From Gnetum montanum (taxonomy: Eukaryota > Streptophyta > Gnetopsida > Gnetales > Gnetaceae): DNA of 64,000 nucleotides. The stretch covers positions 193,174 through 257,173 of the forward strand of contig MNCI01007809.1 of assembly GCA_015680685.1 (NCBI GenBank), read 5' to 3'. Below are positions 11,083 to 23,029 of this stretch, piece by piece; position 1 is the first letter of the stretch, and the number at the start of each line of letters is the position of its first letter. The notes beneath the pieces are model-generated. The model was not told where the DNA came from. It worked only from the letters and a program-made list of their open reading frames with translations, and searched no databases. Both the position numbers and the translations under genes were made by a program.

Positions 11083-11357
11083 GCATATGCAACCCACTCA
11101 GGTTCTTAAGGCCTTAATGTCATGCATATAATATGTCAACCCTGCCAACTCAACATATGGGATCACTCAAGTTCTTAAGGCCTTAATGTTATGCATATAA
11201 TATGTTAACACTACCACCTCAACACATGGAACCCACTCAAGTTCTTAAGACCTTACTTAATGTCACATTATAATTTATCAACATTGCCAACTCAAGATAT
11301 GGAACCCACTCAACTTCTTAAGGCATTAATGTCACTCATATAATATGTCAACTCTGA
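11083..11357 (+). repeat. Tandem repeat, ~70-bp unit, four copies
   Basis: Four imperfect copies are anchored by 'gttcttaag' at about 11102, 11171, 11241 and 11314, so the period is 69-73 bp. Each unit holds cccactcaagttcttaaggc, a 'ttaatgtcatgcatataat' part and 'tgccaactcaacatatgg'. This is a small local satellite without coding. Confidence 0.75.
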
Positions 11358-12244
11358 AGTAAATAAATGTTCTTAAATTAACTTATTCATCTAACAATAA
11401 AATAAACTATATAAAAGTAAAGTAAATATAAATTTTCTAAGATAAGCTTCTTCAAGAAATCTTTGTGATGCTAAAATAAATAAATTTTCTAAAAAATAAT
11501 TTCTACCAAAAGTAACTTTAAAAATATTTTTTTTTCAAACTTTATAAAAGTAATTCTACAATAAAAATAAATTTTCTAAAAATAATTTAGTATCTAAAAT
11601 TAAATTTCTTAAAACAATCTTGGTCACACTAAGATAAATAAATTTTCTTTAAAATTTTTCTTAAAAAAACCATTGAAAAAAACACCCTATCAAAAGTAAC
11701 TACCAAATAATAAATTTTCTAAAAGAAAATCCATGAGCCTTGGCATTCCTAATATATAAAAATATAAGATTCAAAGATAAATTTTCTTAAAATAACTAAA
11801 TCCTACCAAAGAAATAAACTTGCTAGAAAGAAATTTTAGAACAAGAATTTCTAAAAATATCTTCTTCAAGTAATCTTTTTCATGCTTAATATGTTGAGTA
11901 AAAAATAATTTTTTAAAAAATAATAAAAAATTAAATTTCTAATGTAAATCCATGAAAAAATAGATTTTCTAAAAAAAAACTTACTGAAACCATCTCACAC
12001 TTACCATTACAACATCACCATGACCATTATGAAAATAATAAATATTATAAAAAAGATCATGCCTAGAAATAAAATTTCTAAAACTAACTATGAAAAAATT
12101 AATCTTTCTAAAAGTAACCTAAACTAACTCATGTTTACTAAAAGAACCTCATTGTCTATTACATGAAATAGAAAAGTATATAACTTGCTAAAATATATTT
12201 TAAAAGTAAGTTCTCGAAAAAGCATAATGGCCAAACCTTTCTAA
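11358..12244. other. AT-rich low-complexity DNA
   Basis: A motif close to 'taaattttctaaaa' recurs irregularly throughout. No gene is seen. Confidence 0.5.
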
Positions 12245-12455
12245 AGTAATACAACTATCCTTAATATGGATACATATGTTTTTAAATTTCCTTCTTCAAA
12301 CATACATTTTAATTCTAAATTAATACTACTATTCTTAATATGGATACATATGTTTTTAAGTTTCCATCTTAAAACGTATATTCTAATTAATACTACCATT
12401 CTTAATATGGATACATATGTTTGTAAGTTTACATCTTCAAACATACATTCCAAGA
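12245..12455 (+). repeat. Tandem repeat, ~70-bp unit, three copies
   Basis: Copies are anchored by 'ttaatatggatacatatg' at 12261, 12335 and 12402 (spacing 74 and 67). Open frames on both strands here come from the repeat and are not genes. Confidence 0.75.
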
Positions 12456-13262
12456 GTCAGTTTTTGTACATGTCCTCAAATCCACCTCAACAAAACATAT
12501 ACTTCATAAAGATTAAAAATTTCCTAAAATGAAACTAAAAACATAATAACCATAAACTATAAATATGAACCAAATGAACAATTCACTAATACAATATCAC
12601 TTTCCTTTGATATGTTCAAACTACTTTCAATACTCTCACTTACTGTTGCTTTCAAAAATGAGTATGTAGATCCCATTGATCATTCCATAGTTTCATACCA
12701 AGATATTCAGGAGGAAGTTATGCATACAACATATCAATGCATCCAAGATGAAAGTATACAAACATCAAATAGGCATGTTACAAGTACTACACATGGATAA
12801 GGATGAGGAGGAAGACAAGGAAGGAAACTGTAACAACTAAAAATCTTAGTCGCTAGAAAATTGAAAAAATTTCAGCAAAATAGCTTTAACCATAGATCCT
12901 AAGGGCCTCCATGAAAAACAAGATCCAAGGTGCCCTAGATAGTCTGGAAAATCACCCAGGGACTTAAGGAGGATCAAGTAAGATAACAAAAATGTGAAAT
13001 GTCGATCTAAAAGAAAAATGCACTAGAAATAGAGTAAATAAATCTAACTTGCATATAGATGGAATTGCAAACTTTATTTAAAAGAAATACACGAAGAGTT
13101 TAGAAATGTTTACAAAGTTCTTCCTAAGAGGAGAGTAGGGAGGTTCACTTTGGTGGGGGTCTAGAGTCTATTGAAACTGCTATAATCAACACCATGATCT
13201 GGAGGTTCTACAACTCCCCATGATTTTGAACCTTTGCTACTCTTTGCATCAAATCTGCAATG
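12456..13262. other. Unassigned sequence left of the nested block
   Basis: A 62-codon open frame near 12612-12800 resembles nothing I know. The rest shows no motif. The last five bases before element E's LTR (13263-13267, ctagt) are its presumed target-site copy, but the partner is outside the window. Confidence 0.4.
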
Positions 13263-13267
13263 CTAGT

Positions 13268-13915
13268 TGATGAGCAATGGACTAATCCAACAACCAACCA
13301 TATGAGATATGAGTATTCATGTGCAACCCAGTCAAATTCCATGGACAATACAATGTAATTATGCTATTAATTGGTTTAATTTCATGATCATTATCTTCCC
13401 ACATGAGCTAGTAAAATCTATGCAAATGGTTTAACTCATGGTGAGGTGTATGATAATTCATGTTGTGTGTTCCATATTACTCCTAGTGAATAGAAGGTAA
13501 ATGAAGTGATTTCTAAATCTAAGTACCAGTAAATGAATCTAATTTAGCCTAGTGCAATGGACATATGTTCCTCATTCTCTACACACATCTTGGGCTTATG
13601 TAATCGTTACTTAGGATTACCAAGTATTCCGCTACTAGGTGAACCAAGCAATAATACTACTGGGTTACCAAACAATCACACTTAATGCTTAGAATTAGTC
13701 ATATCCATTCTTCTTAACAATGGTAAGAGTAAAGTTCATGTCAAAGTAAACAGTAACTAAGAAAGTAGTCATCAATAAGCTAAGAGAAACTAGTAAACAT
13801 TATTTTAAGTAAACAGTAAGAAATCTAAGTGATGCTGCAATGATGCAAAGTAATTTCAATCTTTATTTCTAGTCATGAAATGTGTTCAAGTACATTCCAC
13901 TCAAATAAAGACTCT
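13268..13915 (-). repeat. Element E 3' LTR, distal fragment
   Basis: Read in reverse, the sequence next to the break (ctttatttgagtggaatgtac) matches element B's LTR (ctttattcgagtgtgacgtac), and the alignment continues across the B insertion into 57657-57884. The outer end tgatgag matches the ctcatca end of LTRs A and B. Joined length is about 876 bp, close to the LTR of B. Confidence 0.8.
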
Positions 13916-14720
13916 TGATGAATCATGATTCATTGGGTCATGATATCACGTACACGATATCGTGGCCTGGCTCGCGATATCATGGCTCCTATGCAGGCCT
14001 ATAAATACACCTTAGGTACACAGTGAAAGTAGTAAGTTTTTAGTTAGAAATTAGTTTTCATGTTTTAGGTTTTCTCAACACTTTCTCCCAATGCATGCCC
14101 GAAATGTGATGATTGTAATTGTATGGCACCTTTATTCAAGTGTGATGTACTTGGACATGCACATGATTAGAAATAAAGATTGAGATTACTTCATCATTAT
14201 AGCATTTACTTAGTTTAATCATTTAATTTTTATTGTTATTTATTACTTTTGTAGTTAATATCTCTTCACCCTAAACTCCTTAAACGCAAAATGAGTACAA
14301 CTTAATCACAAGCATTTAAGTGTGACTACTTGGTAACCCAGTAGCATACCTATGATCTGTGCTTGGTAATCCTAGTAGTAGTCATGCACAAGGTCCAAGA
14401 TGTGTATGGACGATTAAGGAATGGATGCTAATTGCACTTAGGCTAGCTTAGATTCTCTCTCCTATTTCCTCCTAGCATAGCTAAGATTATTTTCCATTGT
14501 CTCAAGGAGTAACATTAGTTTAGGAACACATCATATACCTCACTATGGACTAAACCATATGTGACAAAGCCAATACTAGTCCAGGTGGGAAGATAGTGAA
14601 CTACAATCAATGAGTAACTATCTAGATACCACAACTAGCCCATCTACAGAGTTCAACCGGATCATGCATCAAACGCTTGTATTCGTATGGTTGAGTGTAG
14701 GGGTACCTTGCCACTCATCA
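13916..14720 (+). repeat. 5' LTR of element B (805 bp)
   Basis: It pairs with 56819-57651. It contains the palindromic tract 'cacgatatcgtgg' (about 13951-13965), a TATA box TATAAATA at 14000-14007, and ends ccactcatca. By eye about one base in ten differs from the 3' copy, and many CpGs kept in the 3' copy are TpG or CpA here. Confidence 0.9.
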
Positions 14721-14721
14721 T

Positions 14722-14740
14722 TGGCACCGTTGCCAAGGAC
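14722..14740 (+). other. Primer-binding site of element B, tRNA-Asp type
   Basis: TGGCACCGTTGCCAAGGAC starts one base after the LTR and is close to the tRNA-Asp complement used by element A. Confidence 0.8.
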
Positions 14741-14876
14741 AATGCTATTTATTTAGATTAGTTACATCATATAATATCACTATAACAAAGTATTAATGAT
14801 ACATCTTTTAGGAAGAAATAATTTTCATTAAGTCACACATGGTTCACAACAATTTCTCTCTCACAAGACTCTGACA

Positions 14877-16357
14877 ATGCAACAACGAGTAAGGCAATTC
14901 ATTAGAGAACCAACAAATTATATGATGATGAAGATAAAGTTTGGAGTACTCAACCTTATGCAGGAGTCCCCTACATTCATGAGCACCCCAACAAAACTCA
15001 AAGACTTTCATCATCCAACTTTGACACCTCTAATAAGGATGAGACATCCCATAGAACGAGGAGGCCCAAAAGGCCTAGGACATTCTTGATAACTAACAAG
15101 AACATATTTGGGGATGATTGGAAGACTCACAAAAGTCATCATGAGTTTTACAGTTCCTTCTCTTCCTCTACTCCTTGAACATTAGATTGTGACACAGATG
15201 ATTATCTTTCAAGGGATCAGCATAGAACTAAAAATTGAGCTCACAAAGAAAATCAAGAACACAAACATGAACTAGGACAACATTGTTCCAACGCACAAAC
15301 TCATAACCCACTTAGTGATGATGAATCCTTGCTGGCCACTAAGAGCCTAATGCTTATACAAGAGGCCATTTGAATATCCCATAGGCATCACAAGGAGAGC
15401 CGTCTACCCAAGCTTGATTTAAACAACTTTTCCAAGTTCACAGGAGGCTATGGTTCAGATCTGCAACAACATATACAAGCCTTCTATGATTCCTGTGTAT
15501 GAAAAAACATTGATAATGGATGGTAGAAACTTAAGCTTTTTCCTATAACACTTGTTGGCCAAAAAAAAGTATGGTATAGGTCCCTAAAACCAAAATCAAT
15601 CTGACATTGGCCAACAATGGTAGAACTCTTCATTGAATGATATCAATCCTATGCCAAAGTGTTAGCCTTAAGGAGACAAATCCAAGAGTGGAAACAAGTG
15701 CAACATGAAACCTTGGACATGGCCTTAGAAAGATATTATGCATTGTTAAACAACTGCCCATGCTATGGGTTCTTCAAGGAAAGGCTAATGTACCACATCA
15801 TAGATGGGCTCCGTAATGAAACAAGGGAAGCCCTAAGGATGTATGCTTGAGGTCAACTATACAAGCTACAAACCCATCAACTCCAAGAGCTTATTAAGTA
15901 GATAGAAAAAGAAGAAGGAGAAATGGCTAAATAGGAGAATGTTGAAAACTCTCAATGAGACCAAAATCTCAAGTTAGAAAAGGTCCATAACTGCAAGGAG
16001 GTGGAACCATATTTGCCAATACTACAATCATTAGATGAAGTTGAGGCAAAGATCAATAGGATGATGGATTAGATACATAAAAAATATGAAGAATATGCTA
16101 ACAATATTAGAGGCACAACTATGCAAAATAGAGAAATAGGACAGGACACTACGCAACAATCAGAACAAAGGGTAGAAGATAATAAGAATAAGAACTCAAC
16201 TGGAAACTTCACCCCAAAGGCCAATGCCCAGTTTTGTCACATTTACATGAGCATTGAGGAGTAATGTTACATCCAGACTTCGTACAGAAATATTAGGTTC
16301 AACCACAATGGAAAAAGCCCCAATCATGGGGGAAGCCATCACCAACCTGACCATATC
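14877..16357 (+). pseudogene. Element B gag, 5' part, cut by element C
   Basis: Decayed gag homologous to that of element A. From 15401: RLPKLDLNNFSKFTGGYG, LFPITLVGQKKVWYRSL, MVELFIE, LRRQIQEWKQ, and MYHIIDGLRNETREALRMYA. Trp and Arg codons are replaced by TGA or TAG at several places. The tail carries Gln/Asn-rich text and is interrupted at 16357 by element C; it resumes at 33364. There is one frameshift-rich zone at 15090-15400. No zinc knuckle was seen. Confidence 0.75.
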
Positions 16358-17452
16358 TGTACTGTCTGAAATCGTCGGTCTCCGACTAGAAGAAAACAGA
16401 GACCGTGGGATCACCGGGCATGCACAGAAGATCCTACCTTTGCCTGAGGGTGAGTTGGAATGTACGAAGGTAGAGTACCTTGGGTGGTCCGCACACGGAT
16501 CAGACAAGTATTTCCCCGAACGTATGCCGAAGTGTTATACGCTGGGTTATGAATAAATAGCGTAACGGGCATAAACGAGAGCGTAAACAGCGTAACAAAT
16601 ACGAACAGGGCGTGAATGTAAACGAGCGTAAATAGAACACATGGAAGAAATTAGTGTAAACTGTAAACAATGATATTACAGAATGAAAGTATAGTGCACC
16701 GGTCTAACCCAGTTGTGATGGAACACAAGGAGGACGAAAAGCCCTGGTGGATGCAGGGATGACTCGACTGGTTCGCACTGTAGGCGGAGCATAGAGACTG
16801 TGTGCCCAGCGTATAGGACTATCCAGCATAAAAGGGTTTTTGGCTCTGGTGCACAGCGTAAGTGTTCTCTGGTCTGCTTTGGTATTTTTTCCAACCGTCC
16901 TAGTGCAAGTGGAAAAGTGGGATTTTTATACCGGTTGTTACGCTAGACTCGGGTTGGGAGACACGTGGCGTGTTGAATGGGTGCATAAAGTTTACAAATA
17001 TACAATATATTACATATGTTGAGCATATACACTGTATCAGGTGGGCGTAGAATCTGGGCGTATACGTTGGATGTGTTGGACGTAGATGCTGTGGACACTA
17101 GGCATATACGTTGATGGTTGCCGACTTGCTTCAATTCTTGTTCTTCGGTGCTATTTTCATTCTATCTTTGGAGATTCCATGCCAGGTGTAAACATTTGCT
17201 GTACCTGTCGAGCGTACATGTGAAGTGTGTACATCAGCGTGTAAGTTGGATGTCTACGCTGGGCGTATACGCTGTGGACGTCGGGCGTATATGCTGGGCG
17301 TATACGCTGGTACTGGATACTTAGTGAAAATTAAGCATTTTGATCACCAAAGTTGCAATGTGTGACACCAAATGTAGCCGTGGTTGTCCGTGGGTCCCAG
17401 GGACCTGCTTCCTACTGGAGAAGTACCAAGCTCGGAATTTTGTGGTGTTTCA
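16358..17452 (-). repeat. Element C 3' LTR (1,095 bp)
   Basis: It pairs with 32233-33358; by eye about 20 of the first 200 bases differ, mostly transitions. It carries copies of the palindrome GCGTATACGC (17263, 17298) and many one- or two-base variants, all in the part near 17040-17310. The minus-strand TATA box TATAAAAA is at 16923-16930. Confidence 0.9.
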
Positions 17453-17469
17453 TTGGCCCCTCTTTGTTG
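17453..17469 (-). other. Polypurine tract of element C
   Basis: The minus strand reads caacaaagaggggccaa directly before the 3' LTR. Element D has the same tract with one or two changes at 40419-40435. Confidence 0.75.
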
Positions 17470-18486
17470 ACGCTTGGAGGAATCGACCTGAGAAGCGTCG
17501 ACAAAGAAGTGCAAAACACCACAAGCAACTCGGTAGAGATCTTGTCCATTGCCACTTGACTAGACATCATCGCACCGTGTTCAGTAGTACATGGGATCAA
17601 GAAAGTGAGGTTTGTGGCTGGTAGGAAAACGGAGATTGTGGAGATCGATCACCACCCAAGGGGTTGCGCTTGGGAAATGGAATGCTCGGGTGTGCGGCAT
17701 GCTGGTCCTTGTCAGTAGCTATTGTTTAGCAGACTCGAAATTCAGACATGTGATGTGCATCCTTTGGTGGAACAAGGCTCTTGGTTAGTGTTCAAGAGAA
17801 CTTGTTGGCAAGACCAAAGCCACAGGAGGAGGTGTTACATTCTTTGGAGGAACAGGGCCCGTGTTTAATGTTTAGGGGGGACCTGTTGGCGGAGAGCCAA
17901 AGCCATGCAACTGGATGCTTCTTGACCGTTTTGGACATGAGTACTTGGTTTTGAGACAACTACCTTCCCACCTAGGGCTTATGTGGGAAGTGCCAAGGGT
18001 CTTTTTTTTTTGGAGGTTTGCGTTGATCTTGTACTCATGCTCAGGTGCCATGCCGTGTGTTGCAACTGCTTTATCGTGTTACAGTGTGCAATAGTGTGCT
18101 CAAATTTTTGAATGTATTCGGTGCATCGGAGGTCGGTAAACAGATAGTGAATATACCAGGAATGGGAATGTACTGGTGAACGGTTTGATTTAGTCTCGCC
18201 ATGTGTGCTGTGAACATTGTCCCATCTTGCTGCTTGCGATGAGGTGCATTCTTGTGTGAAAACCTCTAGGTGTCATCTTGCAAACACAACTCCAAGGAGA
18301 CAAGAAAACCATGAGTGAATAATCGAGCTTAGACTTACACAGTGGCAGATGGAACAAAGATGCCGAAAGAGATTTCAAGCACTGTATGTCAATGGCAGCA
18401 ATGTTGGTAGGATCTCCTGATGGTGGGCAATGCAGTGATGAAACTCAAATGTGGCGGTAGATTGATGAACCAGAGATGAATTTTCC
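17470..18486. other. Noncoding DNA between integrase repeats and 3' LTR of C
   Basis: No frame or motif with support was found. The corresponding part of D (40436-41454) is likewise non-coding. Confidence 0.5.
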
Positions 18487-18815
18487 AGTTTATAGTCTTA
18501 GCGGACTATCATAGGTTAGTTTTATGTCGTAACCCATTGGACATTGCCTGTTTAGCATTGTGGCGGACGTTACATTACCAGTTTTTAGTCTTAGCGGACT
18601 ATGAGGAGGCAAGCTAGTTTATAGTCTTAGCGGACTCTGATGGTTGTGACGGTGGTAGTTTACTGTCATGCCGGATGGGTGCTAGTTTATCATCATTGCG
18701 GACATTGTGGGTTATCAATTTATTGTCATGATGCCAGGATAGGCTATGGTATTAATTTATAGTCGTGATTCCGGGATGAGCTATGGTATCAGTTTATAGT
18801 CGTGATTCCAGGACT
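18487..18815 (+). repeat. Boundary repeat array 1 of element C (after integrase)
   Basis: About nine copies of a ~20-bp motif, agtttatagtcttagcggac and variants, lie at 18487, 18517, 18579, 18617, 18657, 18693 and on to 18791. The same motif family recurs at the two edges of the antisense module (22357-22442, 27318-27570) and at the same three places in element D. Confidence 0.8.
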
Positions 18816-18836
18816 CTTACGTACCTGAGCTTGTAC

Positions 18837-19990
18837 TCAAATGTAGAACGGTTTCAGGAACAAGTGATTGGTTGGATTGGCAAATTCGTTTCCTTCCATA
18901 TTGGCTAGCTTGAATGCTCCGTTGTCAAATGCTTTAATGACCAAGTAAGGCCCTTCCCAGTTGGTTGAGAATTTGTCCGGGTGTTCCCGAACAACTTTAA
19001 GCACAAGGTCACCCTCTTTGATAGGGTGCTTGTTGATGTCATGCCGATGTCATTGCCGTTGTTGTTTTTGATACCATTCGATCTGATCGAGGGCACGCAC
19101 ACGTTCTTCCTCCACCAAGTCAAGATCAACGATGCATAGATCATTGTTTTGCAGGAACCCCAAAAGTGTTATCCTTAGTGATGGTACCTGTAATTCCAAA
19201 GGTAAAACAGCTTCTGAACCATAAACAAGACTGTATGGCGTTTTACCTGTTGAAGTTCAGTGCGTAGTATGGTATGCCCACAATGCATATGTCAATTGCT
19301 CGTGCCATTTTCTTTTGCTCTGGGTAAGCATTCTCTTAAGTATTGTAATAATCGTCTTATTTGTTGCTTCCGCTTGTCCATTGCTCTGGGGATAGTAAGG
19401 GGATGAAAATAAGTGTTTGATCCCTAAATTTTCACAAAAGGTTTTGGTCTCGGCACTGCTAAATTGTGGCCCGTTGTCAGTGATGATTGTCATGGGAATG
19501 CCAAAGCAGTTACAATGTTTTCGAGAATGAAATTGCATACATGTTTGGATGTAGTTTTTCGAAGGGGAGTAGCTTCTACCCACTTCGTGAATTATTCTGT
19601 TGTGGTTATAATGAAACTATGGCCCGTGGAAGATGAGGGTGTTATCAGGCCGATAAGGTCCAATCCCCACTTTTGAAAGGGCCATGTGATTTGCGCTATA
19701 TGCAACTCATTTGGTGGGACATGTATCAAATTGCTATGTTTTTGACAAGTACTACATGTTTTAACTTTGGAGAGACAATCGTATTCCATGTGTGGCCAAT
19801 AATAGCCTAAGCGTATGATCTTTGTTGCCATGGCTTTTGGTGCTATGTGTCCTCCGCATAGTCCATTGTGTACTTGTTCAACAATGGTTTGGGCATCGAT
19901 ACTATTGACGCATGTTAGCAATATGCCTTCATAGGATCGACGACACAGTGTGTCCCCTATCAGGGTAAATTGCTTAGAACGTTTCTGCAC
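18837..19990 (-). pseudogene. Element C integrase
   Basis: The minus-strand frame holds the full integrase in family order. Zinc-binding H-H-C-C: HNGLCGGH ... CSTCQKH (about 19870-19740). Catalytic core: first Asp in KWGLDLIG, second in IITDNGPQFSS, Glu in SNGQAEATNK (about 19680-19370). C-terminal domain: KEGDLVLKVVREH and FSTNWEGPYLVIKAF (about 19020-18930), ending HLFLKPFYI at the stop, 18837. A stop near 19590, after TTTEX, and shifts at 19256 and 19145 break it. All three catalytic acids are visible. It inserts element DNA into the genome and lies downstream of RNase H, as in all Ty3/gypsy elements. Confidence 0.85.
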
Positions 19991-20017
19991 TGCATCTTTC
20001 TGTGCATTTGTTAGATG

Positions 20018-20725
20018 TCATGGTGTTTTGCTACGTAAAAGATATTCTTTTATGTCATCGTACCATTCTACCGCGTGTGTTGAACTAACAGATGCAATCG
20101 GCAACATGTCAAGGGTGTCAGTGATTGGTTTAGCACAACTGGTTATGGAGCTTGGCAATGTGTGGAACATGTTTGGCGATATGTTTAACGCTAACATGGC
20201 TAACGCGTCTGCGATGGTGTTATCATTTCTAGAGACGTGTTGCACATTGATGATTTCGAATCGCCTCATTAGGTGCTTTGCCAAGTCACATTATGGTTGT
20301 AAATGTTGGGCTTTGCATGTATAGACGTCCATGACTTGGTTTATGACCAGTTGCGAGTCTCCTTTGACTACAAGGTGTGTGATGTTTAAAGCCAAAGCTG
20401 CCATGAGACCTCTAAGGAGACCTTCGTACTCTGCTATGTTGTTGGTATAGTGGAAGTTGAAACAATAGGCCCAGGGTCGGATCTCCCTGGAGGGATAGGT
20501 GATGACAGCGGCTGCACTTCCTCCTCGAGAGGTGGATGCTCCATCAAAGTTTAAAATAGCATCGTAGTCGTTAGGTACTATGTCTATGGCGCTTATATTC
20601 TCATCTGGGAACTCTGGGTCTATAGTTGCTTGGTCGTGTGTTGGTGATGTTTCCATTTGATTTGCTATGGCTTGACCCTTAACTAATAATTGCGCCACGT
20701 AGTACAGGTCAAACTCGGCTATCAT
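20018..20725 (-). pseudogene. Element C second RNase H (archaeal type, Tat lineage)
   Basis: The frame reads LNFDGASTSRGGSAAAVI, then NNIAEYEGLLRGL, VVKGDSQLVINQV and VSRNDNTIADALA. The D, E, D and final D of the RNase H fold are all visible. This 'RVT_3' type domain follows the usual RT-linked RNase H (20749-21136), so the element has two. A second, archaeal-like RNase H is a published hallmark of the Tat lineage. A frameshift near 20287 separates the last motif. The N-terminal linker (VKGQAIANQ) is shared with element D. Confidence 0.8.
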
Positions 20726-20748
20726 GGCTTTCCACCGGGCTATTCGAC

Positions 20749-22245
20749 TTGTTTTGTAAATGTTCCCTATTATGGCTCTTAATACATTGTCCTTGCAAAT
20801 TATGTAAACTTGGTTACGGAAGAGGTAATGTCACCATTTTCTTAAAGAAAAGACCAAAGCTAAACATGACTTCTCCATGTCGTTGTACTTTTTCTCGTGG
20901 GCAACTAATGCATGGCTCAAGTAATATACAGGGACTTCGGTTCTGTCATCTCGTTTCTGGCAAAGCATAGACGCGATGGACGAATCCAAAGTAGCGAGGT
21001 AGATGTAGAATGGTTTATCGTTTTGAGGTGGATAAACCATAGGTAACCAGGCAAGTGTCATTCTAATGTCATCGAATGCTTGTTGACACTGTGGAGTCCA
21101 TTCAAAATGGACGTTTTTGCGTAACAAGTCGTTCATAGGTTTTAGTTTATCCGTTAGTTTTTCTATGAAGCGCCTGATAAACTACAATCTACCTTGTAGA
21201 CCTTGAAGTTCGGTAAGATTACCTGGTGGTTTCAAGTTTGTTATGGCCTTAACCTTATCGGGGTCCACTCGTATCCCTATTTCTGATGCTATAAATTTAA
21301 GCATTTTTCCTGTTTTGACGCCGAAGACACATTTTTTCAGGTTGAGTCTCAATTCGTACTTCAAACAACGTTTTAATACTAAGTCGAGATCTTGTACATG
21401 TTGTTCCTCTATTTTTGACTTAACCACGATGTCATCCACATAGTCGTTGAGTGAGTGTAATATATAATCGCTAAAGCTAAATGTCATCGCTCTTTGATAT
21501 GTGGCCCCGACGTTCTTGAGACCAAAGGGCATCATTGTGTAACAAAAGGTTCCCCATGGTGTCATAAAGGTTGTCCGAAGCTGATGCTCCGGGTTGATTC
21601 GTATTTGATTGTATCCCGAGAAGTCGTCCATAAAAGATAATAGTGCATGCCTAGCAGTGGAGTCAACAAGTTGATCAATGCTGGGTAAAGGAAAGTCATC
21701 CTTTATGGTTGCGACATTCAAATCCCGGAAGTCAATGCATAAGCGAATGCTTCCGTTCTTCTTCGGAACAATGACCATGTTAGACACCCATCGGGTTTAA
21801 CCTTTCATGCTTTTTGTTTTACCGGTCTCAACTTCGGGTCAAGGATAATATTGTGTTGGACAATTCGGGGATCTAGTCCGGGCATGTCTGTGCAGGACCA
21901 AGTGAATGCTTTCATATTTTCCCTAAGCATGTTCTCAATGTTTTTGGCTAATCGTGGTTGTAATAAGGTGCTTAATTTTAAAATTTTAGTTTCCCCATCG
22001 GGCATGACGATGGGAGTTTCAGCCAACGGGTCTTCAGTGATGTTCTCGGCCTCTATGTTAAGGAATTTTGTCATGCCTTCATAATCGTCTATTATTTGCT
22101 GTGTTGAGGCTATGACTGCATCGTTCGTTGGTGAACTTAAGTTAATGAGGTTTATGTTAATGTATTTTGTAATTTTGCCGTATGGTCCGTCAATGATTAA
22201 TGGTGCGATTAAATGCTGGCAGTCCATTGAGCTTGCTCCTACCAA
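20749..22245 (-). pseudogene. Element C reverse transcriptase and first RNase H
   Basis: The N-terminal part (22245-21805) has LRENMKAFTWSCTDMPGL and HNIILDPKLRPVKQK. The RT fingers and palm follow: IVPKKNGSIRLCIDFRDLN, FMDDFSGYNQI, GTFCYTMMPFGLKN, and the catalytic YVDDIVVKS (about 21430). The connection and RNase H are at 21136-20770: FEWTPQCQQAFDDI and PVYYLSHAL. A stop near 21180 and one near 21789 interrupt it. Its upstream edge (22238) follows ttttttggtag on the minus strand, which looks like a splice acceptor, and no good ATG opens the frame; see the findings on a possible PR-RT intron. Confidence 0.85.
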
Positions 22246-22839
22246 AAAATAGAGAGCTGAATAAGCAAAGGGGTATCGTTCTATGTTTTTTTCTTGGTGA
22301 TTTTAAACTATGTGTACATGCATAATGGTGGATTACCGTCACGCTGGGACGCATGGCAGTTTAAGGCCATACCGGGCCGTAGGCGGCAGTTTAACGCCTT
22401 ACCGGGCGTTAAGTGGTAGTTTAACGCCTTACCGGGCGTTAACATCTAGAATGGGGTCCATGGGGGAACCAGGATGTAGTAATTTCTATTTTCTATATTT
22501 TTTTATTATTTTTCCTAGGCAAATTTTAGCTAAAAATGAGCAAAAAGGCACAAAATGGCAAAAAGGGAGCAACGGCGGCATAAGCGGCGGCGGCGGCGTC
22601 AGCGGAGTGCTATAAAAAAAAGGGGGGGTTTCATTTGTTTCTTACTTTGAATCGTGAGCGTAAGCGACAGAGCATAAACTGTTAAAGCGTAAGCGTAAAC
22701 TGTCGCACCTTGGCATAAGCGTAAACTTGCTCGTAATCGTAGACGCCGAAGAGTAACCCTTAGCATAGACGCCCGACACTAAACCCCAGTTTAGACGCGG
22801 AGTGTAGAATTTTCAGGTGCCAGCGTAAAGGAGGCCGAG
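22246..22839 (+). promoter_or_regulatory. Intergenic region with likely promoter of C's antisense gene
   Basis: It contains three boundary repeats (22357-22442; agtttaacgccttaccgggc type), then a GC-rich (ggc)n stretch, then TATAAAAAAA at 22611-22620, 220 bp before the ATG at 22840. Between TATA and ATG are several gcgtaagc/gcgtaaac motifs, also frequent in C's LTR. Position and TATA suggest it drives the plus-strand gene. Element D has cataaataggg at the matching place (45921). Confidence 0.5.
22357..22442 (+). repeat. Boundary repeat array 2 of element C
   Basis: Three copies: cagtttaaggccataccggg, then cagtttaacgccttaccggg, then tagtttaacgccttaccggg, spaced 30-35 bp, at the RT edge of the antisense module. 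Confidence 0.75.
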
Positions 22840-23029
22840 ATGGGCAAAGGAAAAGAAGTGGAAGGCTAGGGGAGGAAGGGTCCTGACTTGACCTTTGCGG
22901 AGGAGACTGAAGCCATGCTGCAGTGCCTGCCTCGGCCAAGGATCCCGTCATGGCCTGTGACATCCCATAGGTAGGCTCTGATCCCTACCTCTGTGATTAT
23001 TTCTTTGCTTCTCTTTTTCAGTGTAGACA

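Noticed and set aside
11083-11357. Regularly spaced repeats that could suggest a CRISPR array
   Set aside because: Units are ~70 bp, imperfect along their whole length, have no unique spacers and no cas genes, and this is plant DNA.
12241-12532. Open frames on both strands
   Set aside because: They follow the ~70-bp tandem repeat and arise from it.
12612-12800. 62-codon open frame with a hydrophobic start
   Set aside because: No homology recognised, AT-rich context, no promoter or partner; could be chance.
18905-19144. Minus-strand frame of 79 codons
   Set aside because: Wrong frame; the integrase C-terminal domain lies in another frame of the same strand.
22310-22615. 101-codon plus-strand frame upstream of the antisense gene
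   Set aside because: It reads through boundary repeats and a ggc run, ends at the TATA-like box, and is not conserved in D.
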